A stretch of DNA of 34,252 nt, from the NCBI RefSeq assembly GCF_000472785.1, contig NZ_AXAL01000040.1:1-34252 (forward strand), read 5' to 3'. Position 1 is the first letter of the stretch, and the number at the start of each line of letters is the position of its first letter. This stretch comes from Mesorhizobium loti CJ3sym (GTDB taxonomy: Bacteria; Pseudomonadota; Alphaproteobacteria; Rhizobiales; Rhizobiaceae). The notes beneath the pieces were generated by a model, which saw only the letters and a program-made list of their open reading frames with translations, searched no databases and was not told the DNA's origin. The position numbers and the translations under genes are program-made. Shown one piece after another: positions 8,547 through 16,621 of the stretch.

Positions 8547-9715
8547 GCAAACACCTCCTGCCTGACCGCGCCGAGTTTTTCGAGGCCGAGCCGGATGGCG
8601 ACATCGAGTGCCTTGACCTGCTGGCGATGGAACGCGCTGCCATCGACGTCTCGGATATTGGCCGCCGCTGTCTCCAGAGCCCTGGCGAAACCGGCCGGAT
8701 CGTCGGTGACGACGCAATTGTCGGGGCGATGGTCGATGCCGCGCAGCGAGCGGCTGGTGGCGACCGAAGGCAGGCCGAGCTCGAAGGTCTCGATGGTCTT
8801 CAGTTGCACGCCGCTGCCGGCGGTGCTTATCAGCGGAATGACGGCAGCACCCGACACGAACGCCCTGGCATCCGGGACACGGCCGACAAACTCGACACCC
8901 GGATGCGTCGAGGTGATACCGGAAGGCCTGTGTCCCGCGATGCGGATGCGAAAACCCGGCCGCAGATGCGGCACCACCTTGCCCAGGAACCAGTCGAGGC
9001 CGATGCGGTTCGGCTGCCAGGTCCAGGTACCGACCAAGGCGGCATCGCAGTCGATCTGGCGCGGGCCCTTCCGGGTTGGCGCCCTGACGCCGGTCACCAG
9101 CGGGAGCACCGCTGAACGGTCGGCGGCGGCGACGCCGAGTGCCGCGCGATCCTCCTCCGCCAGCGTGAACACGAAGCGCGCGCGGCGGCAGAGGCGTTCT
9201 TCCACGATTTTGAGCAACCGTGCCTCGCGGCGGAACAGCAGGCGCTGGAAGAGGCTGCCGGCGGCAGCGGCATTCTCCCGCGCCGAAAGATGCTCGACAT
9301 TGTGGGCGACGAAGATCGAAGGCTGGTCTTCGAACAGCCTTTCAAAGGCGCTGGCAAACTGCACGGAATTCAGCACATAGCCATCGAACGGACCGGCCTG
9401 TTCGACAGCGGCCAGAACAGCTTGGTCGGACACCGCGCGCAGCTTGGCCGATGCGAAGGTGAGACCCGACAGCATCGCCTTGCCGACCCAGACTAGTTTT
9501 TGCAGCGCCGAGGCACTTTCCGTACGCACGTCGATGGCACCCAGGACAACGGTGTTTTCCGGATCGGCCGCGGCTTTCCCCGGCCAGGTGAAGCCGACGA
9601 CCGTGACGCGCGCGCCGGCGCGCCGCAAAGCGGCGATGATTGCAGCGTTGGCGATCTCATAGCCCGAGGCGAGAGCGCCGTCGGGCACGATCGATGTGGC
9701 GAACAGCAGATGCAT
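8543..9715 (-). CDS. Glycosyltransferase, GT4-like (GT-B fold)
   Basis: The protein has 390 residues. The N-terminal half starts MHLLFATSIVPDGALASGYE with a Rossmann-like strand and a Gly-containing acceptor loop. The C-terminal half has ALVGTWTWQPNRIGLDWFL, GFRIRIAGHRP and VEFVGRVPDARAFVSGAAVIPL, followed by GSGVQLKTIETFELGLPSVAT. In the last of these the glutamate-containing KTIE/GLP segment is the donor-sugar site of GT4-type enzymes. It therefore probably adds a sugar to the lipid-linked repeat unit in the cytoplasm. It is the first gene of the minus-strand operon that continues with the GT26 and DUF6492-like genes, each joined by a 4-nt overlap. The start ATG 9715 is preceded by GGTGAG. 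Donor and acceptor are unknown. Confidence 0.88.
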   Translation of the reverse strand: MHLLFATSIVPDGALASGYEIANAAIIAALRRAGARVTVVGFTWPGKAAADPENTVVLGAIDVRTESASALQKLVWVGKAMLSGLTFASAKLRAVSDQAVLAAVEQAGPFDGYVLNSVQFASAFERLFEDQPSIFVAHNVEHLSARENAAAAGSLFQRLLFRREARLLKIVEERLCRRARFVFTLAEEDRAALGVAAADRSAVLPLVTGVRAPTRKGPRQIDCDAALVGTWTWQPNRIGLDWFLGKVVPHLRPGFRIRIAGHRPSGITSTHPGVEFVGRVPDARAFVSGAAVIPLISTAGSGVQLKTIETFELGLPSVATSRSLRGIDHRPDNCVVTDDPAGFARALETAAANIRDVDGSAFHRQQVKALDVAIRLGLEKLGAVRQEVFA

Positions 9716-9820
9716 CTCACCTATCCATTGGTGTAGCCGGTAGCAAAGCGCGGTGAACCCTTGATTAAGTCATCCTGTTAAACGCGTCGGAACGGCGGAG
9801 CTGTGGGCCGCTCAGTGAAA

Positions 9821-9844
9821 GGTGATTAACGAAAGCTTATCACC
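9821..9844. promoter_or_regulatory. Inverted repeat between divergent glycosyltransferase genes, possible operator
   Basis: GGTGAT (9821-9826) and ATCACC (9839-9844) are exact inverted copies with 12 nt between them. The pair lies in the roughly 170-bp divergent region between the GT4-like (minus) and GT2-like (plus) genes, where regulatory sites for both polysaccharide transcripts would be expected. Arms of 6 bp can arise by chance, and I recognise no particular regulator, so this is only a candidate. Confidence 0.3.
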
Positions 9845-9886
9845 GTGGTGCTACCAGAACCCAACTCACGACGCGGCTGGAGACGG

Positions 9887-10885
9887 ATGATCCCTTTGCC
9901 ATCGGATGGTTCGATATCGATCGCTGGACGGTCTCCCCGGCTTGACGTGGAGGCTGTCGAAGCGGTCGTCACCTTGCCGACGTTCAAGCGACCCGAACAA
10001 GTGCTGGAAACGCTGGCGTCGCTTCGCGCGCAGCGGACCGGCCGGCGCTTTGCCGTCATCGTCATGGAGAACGAAGCCGAGGCGCGTGAAGGCGCCAAGG
10101 CGGTGCTGCCGCTGTTCGAGCGCGGCGACATGCCAGGCATGGTCATCATCGCGCATCAGCGTGGCAATTGCAGCGCCTACAATGCCGGCTGGCAGACAGC
10201 GATCCTGCACTTCCCGAACTTCAGACATCTGCTGGTTATCGACGATGACGAGATCGCCGACCCGCAATGGCTGGAGCGGATGTGCTCGGCTGCGGAAACG
10301 CTTGGCGCTGACATTGTCGGCGGCCCGCAGGTGCCCGTCTTTGCCGATCCCGCCCATGCGCAATGGGCCGGACATCCCGTCTTTGCGCCTCCCTACCGGG
10401 AGACGGGACGCGTGCCCGCGCTTTATTCGTCCGGCAATCTTCTGGTTGGACGCAATGTGCTGATTGCCATGGGGCCACCCTTCCTCGATCTCAAATTCAA
10501 TTTCATGGGCGGCGGTGATTCCGACTTTCTCAGCCGCTCGACGCAAAAGGGCTTTGTGCTCGGCTGGTGCGCCGAGGCCAAGGTGCAAGAGACCGTTCCG
10601 GCCCGGCGTGTCGAAGCCGACTGGATCAGGGCCCGCAGCCTGCGCAACGGCGTCATCTCGACACTGGTCGAGAAGAAGAAGCGTGCCGGCACGCCATTCG
10701 CCGGCGCCAAGGTGTTCGCGAAGAGCCTGGCGTTGCTGGCCGCCTCACCGTTTCGCGGCCTGATCCGGCTCGTGCGGACCGGATCGCCGGCGATCGCCAT
10801 CTATCCCGTCCATGTGGCGCTGGGCCGCGTGATGGCCGAATTCGGATATGCCAATGAGCAGTATCGTCAGCCCGAGAAAAACTGA
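9887..10885 (+). CDS. Glycosyltransferase family 2 protein
   Basis: From ATG 9887 the product has 332 residues. GGAGA lies just upstream, although the spacing is short; a GTG at 9845 would add 14 residues. The GT-A fold is visible as VVTLPTFKRPEQVLETLASL, then RGNCSAYNAGWQ (nucleotide-sugar contact), HLLVIDDDEIADPQWLERM with the metal-binding acidic cluster DDDE, and FNFMGGGDSDFLSR for the catalytic acid region. There is no clear membrane anchor except perhaps a C-terminal amphipathic segment. Its last 38 nt overlap the Wzy-like gene, so the two are translated from one mRNA. The role is addition of one sugar of the repeat unit on the cytoplasmic side. The linkage is not predictable. Confidence 0.88.
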   Translation: MIPLPSDGSISIAGRSPRLDVEAVEAVVTLPTFKRPEQVLETLASLRAQRTGRRFAVIVMENEAEAREGAKAVLPLFERGDMPGMVIIAHQRGNCSAYNAGWQTAILHFPNFRHLLVIDDDEIADPQWLERMCSAAETLGADIVGGPQVPVFADPAHAQWAGHPVFAPPYRETGRVPALYSSGNLLVGRNVLIAMGPPFLDLKFNFMGGGDSDFLSRSTQKGFVLGWCAEAKVQETVPARRVEADWIRARSLRNGVISTLVEKKKRAGTPFAGAKVFAKSLALLAASPFRGLIRLVRTGSPAIAIYPVHVALGRVMAEFGYANEQYRQPEKN

Positions 10886-12200
10886 GCGCGCCCCGCTCAG
10901 CGACGCGTTTACGCGCGATGGCGTGGCGACTGCCATTGCCGCACTGCTGTTCACGGTCATCATGGTGTCGTTCCGGCCGTTTCAACCGGGCGGCGGCGAG
11001 CTCACCGGCGACGGCGGCGACATCGTCAACCAGCTCGGCTTCGGCGCGCTCGGCGGCATTTCAATCTTCTCGCTGATGGCCTTCGCCGATCCGCGCGTCG
11101 TGCGCTCGCTGCTCAGCCCGTCCTGGACGCTGATGCTGGGTTTCTTCTTCCTGTCGGTGGTGCTGGCGACCGACCCGCCCTCGGCGATGCGCGCCGCCTC
11201 CTTCACCATGATCGGCATCCTGACCATGGCAACCATCCTGGTGCTGCCACGCGATGCCGAGGCCATCTCCAAGGTCATCATTTTCACCGCCGTGGTGGTC
11301 ATGGGCCTTTCCTATCTCGGCCTCATAGTCTTTCCGCACGAAGCGCTGCACACGGCCGATTCACAGGAGCCCGAACATGCCGGCCTGTGGCGCGGCGTGT
11401 TCACCCACAAGAACATCGCCGGCCCAATCATGGCCTGCTTCAGCTTCGCCGGCCTTTATCTCTATCGCCGCGGGCAACGCTGGTGGGGCGCGGCAATCTT
11501 TTGCGCGGCGATGATCTTCATGCTGCACACCGGCTCCAAGACGACGGCCGGCCTGGTGCCGTTCTCGATCCTGATTGTGGTGCTGCCGAGCCTTATGGGC
11601 ATGCGGCTCGGCACGCCGATCCTGTTTGCTCTGGCGATCATCGCCACGGCGGTCGGCACGCTGGGCATCGTCTTCCTGCCGCCGGTGAAGCATCTGGCGG
11701 CGATCTATTTTCCCGACATGACCTATACCGGCCGCACGACGCTGTGGGAGTTCGCCGGCTCGATGCTGGCGAAGAAGCCATGGACGGGTTACGGCTATGA
11801 AAGCTTCTGGGGCACGCCGCTGCTGCTCAACCAGGATCAGCCCTTCGACCGGCCCTGGGACATCCGGACTATCGTGCACGGCCATGACGGCTATCTCGAC
11901 ATCGCCGTGCTGATGGGCATTCCCGCCCTTTGCGTGGCGGTCTACACCTTCCTCATCGCACCGCTGCGCGACTACATGCGTATCCCGCTGCGCCGGGAAA
12001 ACATCTTTCTCGGTGACTTCTTCATGATGGTGGTGCTGTTCACCGCGCTCAATGCTTTTCTCGAGAGCTTCTTCTTCCATCGTGGCGACCCGGTCTGGCT
12101 GTTCTTCGTGCTCGGCGTGCTTGGCCTGAGACAAGTGTCGCTGCGGCCGATCGTGGTGCGTGGCTCCGATCGCGATTCGCGATCTACCCGCCCGGCCTGA
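10848..12200 (+). CDS. O-antigen ligase/Wzy-type polysaccharide polymerase, multispanning
   Basis: The 450-residue protein has about 10-12 hydrophobic segments (for example FTRDGVATAIAALLFTVIMV, SWTLMLGFFFLSVVLA, ILFALAIIATAVGTLGIVFL). The conserved feature of the Wzy_C/O-antigen ligase family is seen as RGVFTHKNIAGPIM near residues 185-198, where HKN is typical of ExoQ-like proteins. A large periplasmic loop follows (DMTYTGRTTLWEFAGSMLAK, then TGYGYESFW), which also matches ExoQ/ligase relatives. The likely role is polymerisation of flipped repeat units, in partnership with the flippase and co-polymerase of this locus. Ligase rather than polymerase activity cannot be excluded. The start ATG 10848 overlaps the upstream GT2 gene; ATG 10854 is equally possible. 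Confidence 0.88.
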   Translation: MPMSSIVSPRKTERAPLSDAFTRDGVATAIAALLFTVIMVSFRPFQPGGGELTGDGGDIVNQLGFGALGGISIFSLMAFADPRVVRSLLSPSWTLMLGFFFLSVVLATDPPSAMRAASFTMIGILTMATILVLPRDAEAISKVIIFTAVVVMGLSYLGLIVFPHEALHTADSQEPEHAGLWRGVFTHKNIAGPIMACFSFAGLYLYRRGQRWWGAAIFCAAMIFMLHTGSKTTAGLVPFSILIVVLPSLMGMRLGTPILFALAIIATAVGTLGIVFLPPVKHLAAIYFPDMTYTGRTTLWEFAGSMLAKKPWTGYGYESFWGTPLLLNQDQPFDRPWDIRTIVHGHDGYLDIAVLMGIPALCVAVYTFLIAPLRDYMRIPLRRENIFLGDFFMMVVLFTALNAFLESFFFHRGDPVWLFFVLGVLGLRQVSLRPIVVRGSDRDSRSTRPA

Positions 12201-12260
12201 CAGGGCTTCCACGGCTGGACCTGAACGTCTATGGAGGGGCCTGCTTTTTGGAGGGCTCCA

Positions 12261-13076
12261 ATGACGATCAGGCTTGTTCTCGCCGGGTGCGGCAATATGG
12301 GTTACGCCATGCTTTCGGGCTGGCTGAAGTCCGGCAAGCTTGCGCCAGCGACGGTTTTCGTGGTCGAGCCCAATAACGATCTGCGCCAGCGCGCCGCCGC
12401 GCTCGGCTGTGCGATAGCTGCTGATGCCGGCGATATTCCGGCCGACACCGTGCCCGATCTCGTCGTCATCGCGGTGAAGCCCCAAGTGATCCGCCACGTC
12501 ACCACTTCCTACAAACGCTTCGGCGACGGCCGCACCACGTTTGTCAGCATCGCTGCCGGTACCCCGGTCGCCACTTTCGAAGAGATCCTCGGCAACCATG
12601 CACCTGTTGTGCGCTGCATGCCCAACACACCCGCTTCCATCGGCAAGGGCATGATGGTGGTGTTCTCCAACCCGCTCGTCTCCGATGATACCAAGCGGTT
12701 TGTCGCCGACCTGCTGTCGGCCAGCGGCGAAGTGGCCACCATTGACGACGAAGGCCTGATGGATGCGGTGACCGCCGTGTCGGGATCGGGGCCGGCCTAT
12801 ATCTTCCATTTCATCGAGGCGCTGACCGTGGCCGCCGAGAAGGCCGGACTGCCGACGGCAACCGCCAGGCTGCTCGCCATGCAGACGGTCTATGGTGCTG
12901 CCTCGCTCGCCGCCGAGAGCCAGGACGAACCGGGCGTGCTGCGCCAGCAGGTGACCAGCCCGAACGGTACGACGGCTGCCGCCCTTGCCGTGCTGATGGG
13001 CGAGGATCGGCTGACCAATCTGCTCACCGAAGCGGTGGAGGCGGCGCGGCTGCGGTCGATCGAACTGGGGAAGTAA
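12261..13076 (+). CDS. proC: Pyrroline-5-carboxylate reductase
   Basis: ProC reduces pyrroline-5-carboxylate to proline with NAD(P)H, the last step of proline synthesis. The 271-residue protein begins MTIRLVLAGCGNMGYAML with the dinucleotide motif GxGNMG (9-14). It continues with VIAVKPQ, the conserved VRCMPNTPA, the dimer/active-site signature AVSGSGPAYIFHFIEAL and the C-terminal VTSPNGTTAAAL. All are intact and the length is normal. The chosen ATG has GGAGGG 6 nt upstream; an in-frame ATG at 12231 would add ten residues without family support. The gene ends 3 nt before the convergent oxidoreductase gene. It is probably unrelated to the polysaccharide locus, from which it is separated by 60 bp. 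Confidence 0.96.
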   Translation: MTIRLVLAGCGNMGYAMLSGWLKSGKLAPATVFVVEPNNDLRQRAAALGCAIAADAGDIPADTVPDLVVIAVKPQVIRHVTTSYKRFGDGRTTFVSIAAGTPVATFEEILGNHAPVVRCMPNTPASIGKGMMVVFSNPLVSDDTKRFVADLLSASGEVATIDDEGLMDAVTAVSGSGPAYIFHFIEALTVAAEKAGLPTATARLLAMQTVYGAASLAAESQDEPGVLRQQVTSPNGTTAAALAVLMGEDRLTNLLTEAVEAARLRSIELGK

Positions 13077-13079
13077 GCC

Positions 13080-14396
13080 TCAACCCGTTCCGTACAGCAT
13101 CTCATCCTGCAGCCGGCGCAAAGCGAACAGCTTCGTCGTCTGATCAGGCGCGGCATTGCCGGCGGTCAGCAACTCGCCCTTCCTGACCGGTTTCAACACC
13201 TTGCCGCCCTCGAGCAGGCCGACCGGCACGGCGCGCTGGGCGCGGGCCTCGCCGACGGTCATCGTCCAGGAGCGATAGCAGGTCTCGCCGATGGCATCGA
13301 AGGTTTCGCCGGCGGTCAGGTCACGCTTGGCGACGGCGCATACTTCGGCGACCGGCCGTGGCAGCGGCACCATATCAGGCTTGCCGAACAGCACGATGCG
13401 GGCGGCGGTCAGCGGCACTTCCAGTGACGTCAGGTGATAGGGTCGGAACAGGCTGTAATAGGGACCATGGCCGATATGCAGATCGTCCATGCGCTCGATG
13501 ATGCGCGGGTGCGTCGCCTCGACGATGACGAAGACACCGGGCGCCACACCCTTGCCGATCGTATAATCGACGACGCCTTTTTTCAGCAACAGTCCGCCGT
13601 CCTCACGTGGGATCAGCACCTTGACGAGGTCGTCGCGGTCGGCCTTCGGGCCGTGCATGCCGGGCACATCGGGCACCAGGCCGGTGGCGTTGGCGATGGC
13701 ACACATCTCGACCATGGTTTTCGAGCCGTCGACGAACTCGACCAGCATGCGCGGGTTCATGTTGCGGCGGATCGCTTCCTCGCGATAGTCGTCGGGCACG
13801 GCGTCATGATTGAGCGGGTTGTTCTTGCCTTTGCCGGCCGAGACGATGGTCAGGCCCAGTGCGGAGGCGAACTCGATCAGTTCCATGCAGCTGGACGGCT
13901 CGTCGCCGGCGCCGACCGAATAGACGACGCCAAGCCGGTCGGCCTGCTGCTTGAGATAGCAGCCAATGGTGACGTCGGCCTCGACATTCATCATCACCAG
14001 ATGCTTGCCATGCTCCATCGCCATCAGATCGAAATCGGCAGCGACACCGGGTTTGCCGGTGGCGTCGATGACGACGTCGATCAATGGATTGGTGACCAGC
14101 ATCTCATTGGAGGTGACGGCGATTTTTCCCGCCTCGATTGCCGCGGTGACTTTCGATGGAGTGTCGGCTTCGACCGCCATGGCTTCGTCGCCATAGGCGA
14201 TACGGATGGCCTCGCGCGCGGTGTGCGGACGCCGCGTCGAGACGGCGCAAACCGATATGCCCGGCATCAGCATGCCTTGCGTGACCAGGTCGGTGCCCAT
14301 TTCGCCAGAGCCGATGACGCCAATGCGGACGGGACGGCCCTCCGACGCACGCTTGGCAAGATCGCGAGCAAGGCCGGTCAGGGCGACATTGATCAT
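13080..14396 (-). CDS. NAD(P)-dependent oxidoreductase with C-terminal SAF domain (homoserine dehydrogenase-like / DXR-like family)
   Basis: The 438-residue protein opens with an N-terminal Rossmann fold (VRIGVIGSGEMGTDLV, GxGxxG) and a central catalytic region containing VVIDATGKPG, SVGAGDEPSSCMELIEFA and SAGKGKNNPLNHDA. It ends in a SAF domain (about 350-435: VAKRDLTAGETFD, VPVGLLEGGKVLKPVRKGELLT). Such proteins form the predicted homoserine dehydrogenase-like group (COG4091), which also contains the DRL enzymes of Brucella that replace DXR in isoprenoid synthesis. Subgroup membership cannot be settled from motifs alone. The gene is divergent from a galactitol-type PTS operon across 344 bp. 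This suggests that it acts on the phosphorylated sugar or polyol imported there, which is an inference. Confidence 0.82.
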   Translation of the reverse strand: MINVALTGLARDLAKRASEGRPVRIGVIGSGEMGTDLVTQGMLMPGISVCAVSTRRPHTAREAIRIAYGDEAMAVEADTPSKVTAAIEAGKIAVTSNEMLVTNPLIDVVIDATGKPGVAADFDLMAMEHGKHLVMMNVEADVTIGCYLKQQADRLGVVYSVGAGDEPSSCMELIEFASALGLTIVSAGKGKNNPLNHDAVPDDYREEAIRRNMNPRMLVEFVDGSKTMVEMCAIANATGLVPDVPGMHGPKADRDDLVKVLIPREDGGLLLKKGVVDYTIGKGVAPGVFVIVEATHPRIIERMDDLHIGHGPYYSLFRPYHLTSLEVPLTAARIVLFGKPDMVPLPRPVAEVCAVAKRDLTAGETFDAIGETCYRSWTMTVGEARAQRAVPVGLLEGGKVLKPVRKGELLTAGNAAPDQTTKLFALRRLQDEMLYGTG

Positions 14397-14740
14397 ACGG
14401 GGATGTCCACAGCTTCTTGATTTGCGGCCGGATTAGCAGGGACCGGTCACCTGTGCCAACGAAACCGGCTCCGGCCGGCCGTTTCCAGCGAAAATGACGC
14501 GGGAAACGCGGCTTTCCTTTGCCCGATTGGCCCAAAGGGTCGCCGATTCACATTGCTGTGAACAGCTTCAATAAAACATTCGTTTGCTGAAAAAGGCAAA
14601 TGTTCACAAGACGACCGCTCGGAGGGGCATTCGTCTCGCGGCAATCTGGGGAGTGCCTTTGCGCCGAGGTGGCGGCAGAGGCGTTGGATGAGATCAAGGA
14701 GCATTGCGAGGCATAGGCTCGGGGCTCCAGGGGAGGAAGA
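14397..14740. promoter_or_regulatory. Divergent intergenic region between SAF oxidoreductase and PTS genes
   Basis: No gene is supported in these 344 bp. The region is noticeably more AT-rich around 14540-14610 and holds a perfect inverted repeat TTCACA-N4-TGTGAA (14547-14562). A second, looser pair, TTTGC (14583-14587) and GCAAA (14596-14600), is flanked by ACATT and TGTTC. This is the natural place for operators and promoters of both the minus-strand oxidoreductase and the plus-strand gatC-like gene. No regulator gene is adjacent, so the binding protein is unknown. A strong Shine-Dalgarno (GGGGAGGAAGA) directly precedes the ATG at 14741. Confidence 0.45.
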
Positions 14741-15736
14741 ATGGATACAATTCTCGCGGGCCCCAAAGGGGCCATCGACACGCTTGGCCCGACGATCCTG
14801 CTGCCGATCGTCATTTTCATCATTGCCGTCATTTTGGACGCCAAGGTCAGCAAGGCTTTTCGGGCCGCCGTCACCATCGGTGTCGCCTTCATCGGCATCA
14901 ACCTGGTGCTTGGCCTGATGTTCACGTCGATCGGCGACGTTGCCAAGGCCATTGTCACCAACACCGGTATCCACCGCGACATCATCGATGTCGGCTGGCC
15001 TTCGGCCGCGGCGATCGCCTTCGGCTCGTCGGTTGGCCTGTGGGTCATCCCGGTCGGCATTCTGTTCAACATCGTGCTGCTGCTGACGCGCATGACGCGC
15101 ACGCTCAATGTCGACGTCTGGAATTTCTGGCACTTCGCCTTTGTCGGCTCGCTCGTCGTGGCCGCCACCGACAATCTGGCCTATGGCATTGCCGTCGCCG
15201 CGTTCTCGCTGCTGTTCGCCGACTGGTCGGCGCGCGCGGTGCAGCAGTTCTATGGCGTGCCTGGCATCTCCGTGCCGCATCTCGCTTCGGCGCAGATCCT
15301 GGTGCCGATCGCGATCATCCTGTCCATCATACTGCCCGGCAACCGCGTCATCCTGTTCGCTGACCTTGCGGTCATTCCGTTCATCGTCGCCATGGCCGCG
15401 CCGCTGGTCAAAGGCAATGTGTTCCGCATGGTGGTGATCGGCACGGTGACCCTGGCCATCGGCTTCTACGTCGCCAACGCACTGGCGCCGCTGTTCACCA
15501 GCGCGGCCGTCGCTTCGGGCTTCAAGCTGCCGGCGGACGCGCTGCAGATCACCTCGGTCGTCGACGGCTTCCTGTGGGTGCCCTATGTCATCATCGAGGC
15601 CATGGGACTTGGCGTTGTCGGCATCATAGTGATCGCCGTGGTCATCGCCGCCCTGTTTGTCCTCTACCGCCGCAACCCACTCGGTTGGGAACGGGCAGCA
15701 GGCGCCGAGGACGAGCCGGCCGAAGGCACCGCCTGA
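14741..15736 (+). CDS. PTS galactitol-family transporter subunit IIC, internally shortened
   Basis: The 331-residue membrane protein aligns at both ends with GatC/SgcC-type EIIC. The N-terminal half has LGPTILLPIVIFIIAV, IGDVAKAIV, IIDVGWPSAAAIAF, LLLTRMTRTLNVDVWNFWHF and YGVPGISVPH. The C-terminal half has ILVPIAIILSIILPGNRVILFADLAVIPF and LVKGNVFRM. GatC proteins are about 430-450 residues long. Here the segment that should follow GISVPH is missing: it normally carries the cytoplasmic loop with the FG-x-x-GEP region and further helices. The frame runs straight on near residues 178-186 (about nt 15275-15300). The reading frame is open, so this is either a natural in-frame deletion or a sequence artefact. 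IIA and IIB follow downstream. Confidence 0.85.
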   Translation: MDTILAGPKGAIDTLGPTILLPIVIFIIAVILDAKVSKAFRAAVTIGVAFIGINLVLGLMFTSIGDVAKAIVTNTGIHRDIIDVGWPSAAAIAFGSSVGLWVIPVGILFNIVLLLTRMTRTLNVDVWNFWHFAFVGSLVVAATDNLAYGIAVAAFSLLFADWSARAVQQFYGVPGISVPHLASAQILVPIAIILSIILPGNRVILFADLAVIPFIVAMAAPLVKGNVFRMVVIGTVTLAIGFYVANALAPLFTSAAVASGFKLPADALQITSVVDGFLWVPYVIIEAMGLGVVGIIVIAVVIAALFVLYRRNPLGWERAAGAEDEPAEGTA

Positions 15737-15765
15737 GCACCATCGCGCCTTCAATTCGAAACGAA

Positions 15766-15788
15766 CGTGCGCCCTCCCCGGGCGCACG
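15766..15788 (+). other. Intercistronic hairpin between PTS IIC and IIA genes
   Basis: A perfect 9-bp GC-rich stem CGTGCGCCC (15766-15774) / GGGCGCACG (15780-15788) encloses a 5-nt loop. It sits in the 73-nt gap between the IIC stop and the IIA start, with no T-run after it. It is therefore more likely an mRNA processing or stabilising element, balancing the levels of the membrane and soluble subunits, than a full terminator. Confidence 0.6.
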
Positions 15789-15809
15789 ATCTTATCAACG
15801 GAGCAAGAT

Positions 15810-16271
15810 ATGCCCGAAGGCCTCATGCAGCTTCTGGATCCCGAGGCGATCGTGCTCGGATCCGATGCCTCGACCAATGAGGAGATCATCCGCATCCTGG
15901 CTGGCCGGCTGGAAACCCTGGGCTATGTCAAAAGCTCCTATGCCGACGCGGTCGTGCACCGCGAAAGGACCATTCCAACGGGACTGCCGCTGGAACGCGC
16001 CGACAATGTCGCGGTGCCGCATACCGATCCCGAGCATGTGCTGAAGCCCGGCATTGCGATGGGCACGCTGAAGCGGCCCGTGACCTTCGCCAACATGGAA
16101 GACCCCGACGAGAAGCTGCCTGTCGGCTTCGTCTTCCTGCTTGCCATCAATGACAAGGACAAGCAGATTGAAGCGCTGCAGTCCGTCATGGCCACCATCC
16201 AGAATCCAGAGGCATTGGACGGCTTGAGGTCGGCCGGGACGCTTGACGACGTGCGTGCCGTTCTCGGCTGA
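15810..16271 (+). CDS. PTS IIA subunit, fructose/mannitol/galactitol type (EIIA type 2)
   Basis: The protein has 153 residues. EIIA accepts phosphate from HPr-His and passes it to the IIB cysteine. The domain covers essentially the whole protein. The phospho-accepting histidine is His71 in DNVAVPHTDPEHV, the classical VPH signature, and the second conserved region is FVFLLAINDKDKQIEALQSVM. The start is ATG 15810, preceded by GGAG at suitable distance; the upstream extension runs into the IIC gene and the hairpin and is rejected. It lies between the IIC and IIB genes in one plus-strand operon. It is clearly a transport-type IIA by context rather than PtsN of the nitrogen PTS, although both share the fold. 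Confidence 0.92.
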   Translation: MPEGLMQLLDPEAIVLGSDASTNEEIIRILAGRLETLGYVKSSYADAVVHRERTIPTGLPLERADNVAVPHTDPEHVLKPGIAMGTLKRPVTFANMEDPDEKLPVGFVFLLAINDKDKQIEALQSVMATIQNPEALDGLRSAGTLDDVRAVLG

Positions 16272-16291
16272 TAACCAGGGAGAAGCAAGAG

Positions 16292-16579
16292 ATGTCCAGA
16301 CAGAAAACAATTCTCTTTGCCTGTGGCACGGGCATCGCGACGTCGACCGCAGTCAACGTCGCCGTCACCGAGGCGATGAAGAAGCGCGGCCTCACCTTCA
16401 ACGCGCAGCAGGCAAAGGCCACCGAAGTGCCGGGGCTGGTCGACAGCGTCGACTTCATCGTCTCCACGACGCCGATCTCGGCTTCCGTGACCAAGCCGGT
16501 CATCAAGGGCCTTGCCTTCCTCACCGGCATCGGCAAGGACAAGGTGCTGGACGAGATCGAGGCGCAGCTGCGCAAGTGA
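16292..16579 (+). CDS. PTS IIB subunit, galactitol type
   Basis: This small 95-residue soluble protein starts MSRQKTILFACGTGIATST. Cys11 in the P-loop-like ACGTGIATST is the phospho-cysteine that hands phosphate to the incoming sugar at IIC. Helix and strand order match GatB/SgcB (lactose/cellobiose-like IIB fold), and the family length is about 94-100. The start has AGGGAGAAG upstream, 20 nt after the IIA stop. With IIA and IIC it makes a complete EII complex for a polyol or ketose; the substrate is unknown. The operon ends here, 42 bp from the convergent multicopper oxidase gene, and no kinase or aldolase gene follows. Confidence 0.92.
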   Translation: MSRQKTILFACGTGIATSTAVNVAVTEAMKKRGLTFNAQQAKATEVPGLVDSVDFIVSTTPISASVTKPVIKGLAFLTGIGKDKVLDEIEAQLRK

Positions 16580-16621
16580 TGATCACAAGTGGTCGCGGAA
16601 ACTGACGCCTCCGCTCCAGAC

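Noticed and set aside
11361..12809. 482-codon minus-strand open frame across the Wzy-like and proC genes
   Set aside because: It spans two well-supported plus-strand genes and has shadow-type composition.
14447..15895. 482-codon minus-strand open frame over the PTS IIC gene
   Set aside because: Its product is Asp/His/Arg-rich low-complexity sequence without domains, while the plus strand encodes clear PTS subunits with good ribosome-binding sites.
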